Assembly: GCA_019162915.1 (NCBI GenBank)
Contig: JAFLKZ010000019.1
Coordinates: 1,963-20,423, forward strand
DNA: 18,461 nt
Direction: 5' to 3'
Origin: Campylobacteraceae bacterium
GTDB taxonomy: Bacteria > Campylobacterota > Campylobacteria > Campylobacterales > Sulfurospirillaceae
Shown: in pieces, positions 14,593 through 18,461 of the stretch
How the letters are laid out: each line of letters starts with the position of its first letter
How positions within the stretch are numbered: position 1 is the stretch's first letter
Made by a program: the position numbers and the translations under genes
Notes under the pieces: generated by a model
The model's input: the letters and a program-made list of their open reading frames with translations, nothing else
Told to the model about the DNA's origin: nothing
Database searches by the model: none

Positions 14593-14997
14593 ATGGAAAA
14601 GATAAATTTTAAATTCACAGATTCAGAAGAGAGCGCATCTAGCCTCATAACAATGTTTACAATGTTTTTTGGTATTGTTCTTGGTGTTGGTATTTGGGGT
14701 GTGGTATGCCATAAAATAATATTATTTTTAAATGAATTATTTGGACTAAAAGGTAATGGTATTTTGATTAATGTAATTGATGCTATTCCTAGTTTGATTA
14801 TTGCCTACTACATGCTAAAAGCAACTTTTTACATTGCTCTTCATCTTGGTGTTACTCTTGGTTTTGGTGGATGGAGTGATAATAGTGGTAAAACAAAAGC
14901 AAGGATTACAGCGTTTCTTGCAACACATAAATGGAGAGGTTATTTTATACCGATTGACGGTGCATTGGAAAAGTGGAATAAAGATTTTAACAAATAA
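14593..14997 (+). CDS. Small membrane protein, 134 aa
   Basis: Two clear membrane segments lie near residues 19-38 (LITMFTMFFGIVLGVGIWGV) and 58-88, separated by a short loop, followed by a polar tail of about 45 residues. The start follows the end of the pseudogene by 2 bases, with only a weak AGGGG-like ribosome site, so it may once have been coupled to it. No family is recognised. Its job in the accessory zone is unknown. Confidence 0.6.
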   Translation: MEKINFKFTDSEESASSLITMFTMFFGIVLGVGIWGVVCHKIILFLNELFGLKGNGILINVIDAIPSLIIAYYMLKATFYIALHLGVTLGFGGWSDNSGKTKARITAFLATHKWRGYFIPIDGALEKWNKDFNK

Positions 14998-15042
14998 ATG
15001 ATGTATTAATTTATGCGTATAACACTATAAGAAGTAAATTGA

Positions 15043-15192
15043 ATGAAAGCAATTCATGTTGATCCAAAAGAGATAAAAAATATTTTTTCTGATACGTATG
15101 TAATTCCAGATTTTCAAAGACCATATTCATGTGAGAGGCACAATGCGAAAAACTATGGGAATATTTTATTTGAATTTTTTGAAGTTATTTAA
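15043..15192 (+). pseudogene. Truncated DUF262 (GmrSD-type) N-terminal fragment
   Basis: A 49-codon ORF reads MKAIHVDPKEIKNIFSD, then YVIPDFQRPYSCER and NILFEFFE. The core IPDFQRPYSxE is the hallmark start of DUF262 domains, where it forms part of the nucleotide-binding ParB-like fold of GmrS/GmrSD type IV restriction proteins; the segment after it normally reads like LWxDIxxFFE. Intact proteins are several hundred residues long and have a later DGQQR motif, absent here. So this is a relic of a former defence-type gene rather than a working one. Confidence 0.65.
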
Positions 15193-15225
15193 TCATGGAA
15201 CTAATCTTTTGTTCTATTCTATAAT

Positions 15226-15816
15226 ATGATAATACAAAATTTATTCAATAATGAATCTCAAACAACATTTGAAACTATAGTTAAATATCTACAAGATCAT
15301 AATATTAAAAGTAAAATTTTATTTGATTATGAAATGCAAAAATTTGGTGATTTAAAATTAACAGATATTCTTGTAAATAGAAATTTTACTAAAACAATAT
15401 TACATGATGATATTGATATAAAACCTTTAGATATTATTGCTACATCACATCATCCGCATTTTTGCGATAAGTCATTATTTGAGATATTTATTAGTAAGAA
15501 GAAGTTTTTACAATTTTTTTCGAAAAATGAACATTTCAATAAGGAATATTTTTTCTCAAATATAAATCAAATCGATCCTTTAGAAGCCATAACATATTAT
15601 TGTATAAATGATATTCGAGGTAAGAAAAAATATATTATTCGTCACGGTAATCATAGAAGTATTATTGCTTATTTTTTACAATTACTTGATAACTCATATA
15701 GGCTAAAAGGTGTTAATGTTACTGAATTTGTCATTGACTGGGATAGAGTAGAGCAAAAAATGAGAGCAGAAAATAAATATTTTGATTATGAAAAGCTTGA
15801 AAGTTATTTTAATTAA
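15226..15816 (+). CDS. Hypothetical protein with GNHR motif, 196 aa
   Basis: An AT-rich gene of unknown family. Residues 137-151 (IIRHGNHRSIIAYFL) look like the GxHR-type motif of the ParB/sulfiredoxin fold, the superfamily that also contains DUF262; this is a weak, pattern-level similarity. The start is odd: TATAAT (15220-15225) directly touches the ATG and no ribosome site is seen. The mRNA may be leaderless, the real start may be lost, or the 5' end may be truncated (an in-frame TAA lies 24 bases upstream). It sits beside the DUF262 relic and next to the element boundary. Confidence 0.5.
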   Translation: MIIQNLFNNESQTTFETIVKYLQDHNIKSKILFDYEMQKFGDLKLTDILVNRNFTKTILHDDIDIKPLDIIATSHHPHFCDKSLFEIFISKKKFLQFFSKNEHFNKEYFFSNINQIDPLEAITYYCINDIRGKKKYIIRHGNHRSIIAYFLQLLDNSYRLKGVNVTEFVIDWDRVEQKMRAENKYFDYEKLESYFN

Positions 15817-15838
15817 AAGTAAAAAAATAAATTCCAAA

Positions 15839-15859
15839 ACCGTACCCTATACCGTACCC
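15839..15859. repeat. Direct repeat ACCGTACCC x2 near the tRNA-Leu junction
   Basis: ACCGTACCC occurs at 15839-15847 and 15851-15859, 12 bases apart. They lie 63 bases from the CCA end of tRNA-Leu. Short direct repeats just inside a tRNA-integrated element are typical integrase arm-type binding sites. The GC-rich repeats stand out in AT-rich surroundings. Confidence 0.4.
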
Positions 15860-15906
15860 GTTAATTTTAAAGGAGAGTGAAAAGAAGTTGAAAAATTGTT
15901 TGAAAG

Positions 15907-15921
15907 TCCCTATTAAAGGGA
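15907..15921 (-). terminator. Weak hairpin directly after tRNA-Leu
   Basis: TCCCT/AGGGA (5 bp, loop attaa) begins one base past the CCA end. On the minus strand it is followed by CTTTC and, further on, a T-rich run. It could end the tRNA transcript or guide 3' processing, but the stem is short. Confidence 0.3.
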
Positions 15922-16006
15922 TGGTGCGGATAAGAAGACTCGAACTTCCATGCCTCGCGGCACCAGATCCTAAGTCTGGCGTGTCTACCAATTTCACCAT
16001 ATCCGC
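15922..16006 (-). tRNA. tRNA-Leu(TAG)
   Basis: The gene is 85 bases long including an encoded CCA, with acceptor GCGGATA/TATCCGC and discriminator A. The anticodon loop CTTAGGA between CCAGA and TCTGG gives TAG. A class II variable arm (TGCCGCGAGGCA) and T loop TTCGAGT are present. It is the last tRNA of the operon, and its 3' end is the chromosome side of the probable element junction. A 67-codon minus-strand frame over it is a tRNA artefact. Confidence 0.95.
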
Positions 16007-16027
16007 ACACAACAGTAGTAAATTTTG

Positions 16028-16043
16028 CGAAGCAAAAGCTTCG
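16028..16043. other. Spacer hairpin between tRNA-Arg and tRNA-Leu
   Basis: CGAAGC-aaaa-GCTTCG forms a 6-bp stem in the 49-base spacer. No T tract follows directly, so it is more likely a processing or spacer structure than a terminator. Confidence 0.35.
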
Positions 16044-16055
16044 TCTTAAAGGAGG

Positions 16056-16132
<77 letters not shown>

Positions 16133-16147
16133 ATCTTTGATTGGAGG

Positions 16148-16224
16148 TGGTGCGCTCGACAGGGGTCGAACCTACAACCTACGGATCCGAAGTCCGTTGC
16201 TCTATCCAATTGAGCTACGAGCGC
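16148..16224 (-). tRNA. tRNA-Arg(TCG)
   Basis: This is a 77-base cloverleaf with encoded CCA. The acceptor GCGCTCG/CGAGCGC is perfect, and the anticodon stem ACGGA/TCCGT encloses CTTCGGA, giving anticodon TCG. It lies 15 bases from the tRNA-Arg(TCT) gene. Confidence 0.95.
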
Positions 16225-16248
16225 ATAAAAACAGCTCTTTTAAATTAA

Positions 16249-16326
16249 TGGGGTGAGTGATGGGGATCGAACCCACGACCCTCAGAACCACAACCTGATG
16301 CTCTAACCGACTGAGCTACACCCACC
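16249..16326 (-). tRNA. tRNA-His(GTG)
   Basis: The gene is 78 bases long with encoded CCA, including the extra 5' G(-1) paired with C73 that marks tRNA-His. The anticodon loop TTGTGGT gives GTG. The T loop TTCGATC is present. Confidence 0.95.
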
Positions 16327-16357
16327 ATCATTTTTAACAATATTTAACGAAATAACA

Positions 16358-16434
16358 TGGTCGGGGCGAAAGGATTCGAACCTTCGACCCCCTGGTCCCA
16401 AACCAGGTGCGCTACCAGGCTGCGCTACGCCCCG
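16358..16434 (-). tRNA. tRNA-Pro(TGG)
   Basis: This is a 77-base cloverleaf with encoded CCA. The acceptor CGGGGCG/CGCCCCG is perfect, and the anticodon stem CCTGG/CCAGG encloses TTTGGGA, giving TGG. It is the first gene of the tRNA operon, about 40 bases after the predicted transcription start. Confidence 0.95.
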
Positions 16435-16470
16435 ACTATCAAAAAATGACATCGCTATAGATGCCGATTT

Positions 16471-16501
16471 AAGGCTGAAATTCTACACAAATTTCAGCCT
16501 T
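16471..16501. repeat. 12-bp perfect inverted repeat over the tRNA promoter
   Basis: AAGGCTGAAATT and AATTTCAGCCTT are perfect inverted repeats around the 7-base loop CTACACA. The structure covers the -10 and most of the spacer of the tRNA promoter. On the plus strand it ends in TTTT, so it could also be a weak terminator in that direction. On the minus strand no T tract follows. Confidence 0.55.
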
Positions 16502-16508
16502 TTGTCAA
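16480..16508 (-). promoter_or_regulatory. Near-consensus sigma70 promoter of the tRNA operon
   Basis: Minus-strand TTGACA (16503-16508) and TAGAAT (16480-16485) are separated by exactly 17 bases. The predicted start lies about 40 bases before tRNA-Pro. A full consensus -35 is unusual in Campylobacterota and fits a strong stable-RNA promoter. Confidence 0.75.
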
Positions 16509-16544
16509 GGTTTATTTAGAAAAGTGCCAATATGACGTATTTTT

Positions 16545-17336
16545 CTAACCTTTAGGTTGAAATTCTATCAACCCTTCGGTTGGAGAACTAGCAGTTGCGA
16601 AAGGTTTTTTTGCGATTCTTCCGGCTAGAAAACTTGCGCGTCCTGCTAAGACGGCATATTTCATCGCTTCTGCCATTTGAATAGGATTTTTAGCTTGGGA
16701 AATAGCAGTATTGGTTAAAACACCATCAGCTCCTATTTCCATAGCAATAGCGGCGTCACTAGCACATCCAATACCTGCATCAACGATGACAGGGATATTG
16801 ACCGCTTCTTTGATAAATAAAACATTGTATCTATTTTGAATACCTAGCCCACTACCAATAGGTGAGGCGAGAGGCATGATGGCAGCACTTCCTGCATTTT
16901 CAAGTCTTTTTGCCATAATCGGGTCATCGTTTGTATAAGTCATGATGGTAAAGCCATCGCGTGCTAACACTTCACACGCTTTAAGGGTCTCCATGACGTC
17001 AGGATAAAGCGTCTTTGTCAAGTCGCCTATGATCTCAAGTTTGATGAGATCGATGCCTGTTGCCTCTCTGACCATCCTAAAAAGAGTGATGGCATCTTCT
17101 GCTGTGGTGCAACCTGCGGAATTAGGAAGCATTTTGATATCTGTCCCTTTAAAGTAGTCTAAAAGATTTTCTTCTTTAGGGTTGGTGATGTTCACACGTC
17201 TTACGGCTACGGTGATAAGTTTTGAGCCACTGATGAGAGTAGCGTCTTTGGTGGTTTGAAAATCTGGATATTTTCCACTGCCTACGATAAGACGGCTTGC
17301 GAATTCGATGTTTCCTACTTTTAGAATATCGTTCAT
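16545..17336 (-). CDS. thiG: Thiazole synthase ThiG (thiamine biosynthesis)
   Basis: ThiG builds the thiazole phosphate of thiamine from 1-deoxyxylulose 5-phosphate, dehydroglycine and ThiS-thiocarboxylate in the cytoplasm. The protein from the chosen start has 263 residues, the usual length. It shows LIVGSGKYPDFQTTK (16-30), the Schiff-base lysine K99 in IKLEIIGD, PLASPIGSGLGI (155-166) and VDAGIGCASDAA. The ATG at 17336 follows AGGA seven bases upstream and lies one base after the purN stop. A longer in-frame start at 17420 would overlap purN by 83 bases and adds residues not typical of ThiG, so it is rejected. ThiS, ThiF and ThiH are not in the window. Confidence 0.95.
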   Translation of the reverse strand: MNDILKVGNIEFASRLIVGSGKYPDFQTTKDATLISGSKLITVAVRRVNITNPKEENLLDYFKGTDIKMLPNSAGCTTAEDAITLFRMVREATGIDLIKLEIIGDLTKTLYPDVMETLKACEVLARDGFTIMTYTNDDPIMAKRLENAGSAAIMPLASPIGSGLGIQNRYNVLFIKEAVNIPVIVDAGIGCASDAAIAMEIGADGVLTNTAISQAKNPIQMAEAMKYAVLAGRASFLAGRIAKKPFATASSPTEGLIEFQPKG

Positions 17337-17337
17337 T

Positions 17338-17916
17338 TTATTTCCTATTGAGTAAATTTTTGATTGTTTCTGGGAGTAATTCATGTTCGAGTATGTGAAT
17401 TTTTGATTCAAAATCTTCAAAACTCATACCTTCTGTTTTTTCAAAAGATTTTTGCGCGATGATATCTCCACCATCTAATTCTTCACTAACGTAATGTACA
17501 CTAATTCCTGCTGTTTTAAGGGGAGAATGAAAACTCTCTTCTATGGCTTTACCACCTTTAAAGAGCGGTAAAAGAGAAGGATGCAAGTTAATAGCTTTGA
17601 TATTCTGGGTAAAACAAGGCGTTAAAAAACGCATAAAACCTGCTAAAACAGTCAGCTCCGCACCACTTTTGTGGATAGCTTCTACTAATGCTTTATCAAA
17701 ATCTTCTCTCTTTTCAAAAAGTGTATGGTCTAAGATAAGAGGTTCAATGCCATAGTGTCTTGATTTTTCAATACCCTCAGCATGAGGGCGGTTACAAATG
17801 GTAGTTGCAACTTCTATTGTGCAGTGTTCAAATGTTTTATGGTGGAGGTTTTCGAGGAGCTTCTCAAGGTTAGAGCCTGTTCCACTAAACAAAATCACGA
17901 TTTTTTTTATAACCAT
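17338..17916 (-). CDS. purN: Phosphoribosylglycinamide formyltransferase PurN
   Basis: This 192-residue enzyme transfers formyl from 10-formyltetrahydrofolate to GAR in purine synthesis. It shows SGTGSN (11-16, phosphate binding), LAGFMRFLTP (91-100), INLHPSLLPLFKG (109-121, with catalytic N110 and H112) and VSEELDGGD (143-151, with D148), each shifted by four from E. coli N106, H108 and D144. Its start overlaps the end of the upstream NAD(P)HX dehydratase gene by 10 bases, and thiG follows by one base, so the three probably form an operon. Confidence 0.95.
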   Translation of the reverse strand: MVIKKIVILFSGTGSNLEKLLENLHHKTFEHCTIEVATTICNRPHAEGIEKSRHYGIEPLILDHTLFEKREDFDKALVEAIHKSGAELTVLAGFMRFLTPCFTQNIKAINLHPSLLPLFKGGKAIEESFHSPLKTAGISVHYVSEELDGGDIIAQKSFEKTEGMSFEDFESKIHILEHELLPETIKNLLNRK

Positions 17917-18461
17917 TTTAAACCTTTACATAAGTCGATGGGTGTTAGTGCATAGTTGTTACATGTAAGCTTTTGGGCAACCAACGCATGTGCTAACGAG
18001 GCACTAATGCTAGCATCTTTGGGCGTATACCCTTGTGCAATGAGGGCGCCTATCATGCCTGAGAGTACATCGCCACTGCCTCCTTTTGCGAGGGCTTGGG
18101 TTCCAAAAGCGTTGATGTAAAGTTTGTTTTCATGGGCGATAATGGTATTTGCCCCTTTGAGTACAAGGACGATGTGCGGAAACTTTTGGCTAAAAATATT
18201 GGCGTATTTAAACCGGTTTTGTTGTATTTGCTCGACGTCTGCTTCTTCTTTACATGTAAGCCTCAAGATAGAAGCAAACTCTTTGGGATGTGGTGTTAAA
18301 ACGACCTCTTTTTGACTCTCAATTATCTCATTAATTATTTGGTGGTAACATAACGAAGCATCGATAACGAGGGGAAGGGCATTATCCAGTAAAAGAGCGC
18401 GTACCATCTTTTCGTCAAAAGGCTCTTCAAGTCCCATGCCTGCTACGATGACGTTAGCACT
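17907..18461 (-). CDS. ADP/ATP-dependent NAD(P)HX dehydratase (C-terminal part), 5' end beyond the window
   Basis: The frame is open to the right edge (SANVIVAGMG precedes the first internal Met at 18437), so the gene starts outside. The visible 184 codons are the C-terminal carbohydrate-kinase-like domain of Nnr: VVLTPHPKEFASILR, VLKGANTIIA, and the conserved GGSGDVLSGMIGALIAQG with the catalytic Asp. The enzyme repairs hydrated NADH/NADPH. In most bacteria this domain is fused to an N-terminal epimerase (the Nnr/YjeF arrangement), and that part would lie beyond the window. It overlaps purN by 10 bases. Confidence 0.92.
   Translation of the reverse strand, partial: SANVIVAGMGLEEPFDEKMVRALLLDNALPLVIDASLCYHQIINEIIESQKEVVLTPHPKEFASILRLTCKEEADVEQIQQNRFKYANIFSQKFPHIVLVLKGANTIIAHENKLYINAFGTQALAKGGSGDVLSGMIGALIAQGYTPKDASISASLAHALVAQKLTCNNYALTPIDLCKGLKWL

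Noticed and set aside
14998..15018. ATAAAT/ATTTAT inverted repeat as a terminator after the 134-aa gene
   Set aside because: It is all A/T, with no GC in the stem and no T tract; expected by composition.
15809..16012. 67-codon minus-strand frame over tRNA-Leu
   Set aside because: It lies mostly on the tRNA-Leu gene and its flank; MVKLVDTPDLGSGAARHG is the usual artefact of translating a tRNA-Leu.
17337..17420. Longer start for thiG
   Set aside because: It would overlap purN by 83 bases, has no ribosome site as good as that before 17336, and adds residues not seen in ThiG.

Overview
The window reads as AT-rich Campylobacterota (Epsilonproteobacteria) chromosome, perhaps a Sulfurospirillum-like organism. 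This rests on base composition, the T-rich upstream and TATAAT-like promoters, and the chromosomal genes at the right edge. No database search was possible, so the genus is a guess.

Three zones are visible. (1) Positions 1-13209 hold the transfer and maintenance module of an integrated conjugative element (or integrated conjugative plasmid), almost all on the minus strand. In transcription order from 13209 leftward: a winged-helix excisionase-like regulator, a 50-codon ORF resembling a tyrosine-recombinase C-terminus, a regulatory leader with an intrinsic terminator, a phage-type replisome-organiser gene with a helically phased iteron cluster inside it, small and membrane proteins, a large polytopic type IV secretion protein, a TM/coiled-coil cluster, an HTH protein, a ParA-type ATPase, a candidate oriT/centromere region, a MobF (TrwC/TraI) relaxase-helicase, a small protein, a TraD/TrwB-type coupling protein, a Toprim primase-like protein, and a separately promoted unknown gene running off the left edge. 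ATGA stop/start overlaps are frequent, so much of this is a translationally coupled operon. The VirB4/VirB8-VirB10 core genes and a full integrase are absent and probably lie left of the window.

(2) Positions 13210-15921 form a plus-strand, decaying accessory zone between the element and the tRNA cluster. It has a divergent control region with two matching 15-bp palindromes, an unknown HTH-like protein, a frameshifted pseudogene, a small membrane protein, a 49-codon relic of a DUF262 (GmrSD-type) protein and an unknown protein with a GNHR motif.

(3) Positions 15922-18461 are core chromosome on the minus strand: a five-tRNA operon (Pro, His, Arg, Arg, Leu) with a near-consensus promoter, then thiG, purN and the C-terminal part of an NAD(P)HX dehydratase gene, cut by the window edge. 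The element abuts the 3' end of tRNA-Leu, a typical integration site, with a paired ACCGTACCC repeat just inside the boundary.

The most interesting signals are a 73-codon gene with a strong Shine-Dalgarno nested in another frame of the relaxase's disordered C-terminal tail, the iterons inside the replisome-organiser gene that look like a lambda-style internal origin, and the leader between the excisionase-like gene and the replication gene, where a terminator, a possible antiterminator and a possible antisense RNA overlap.
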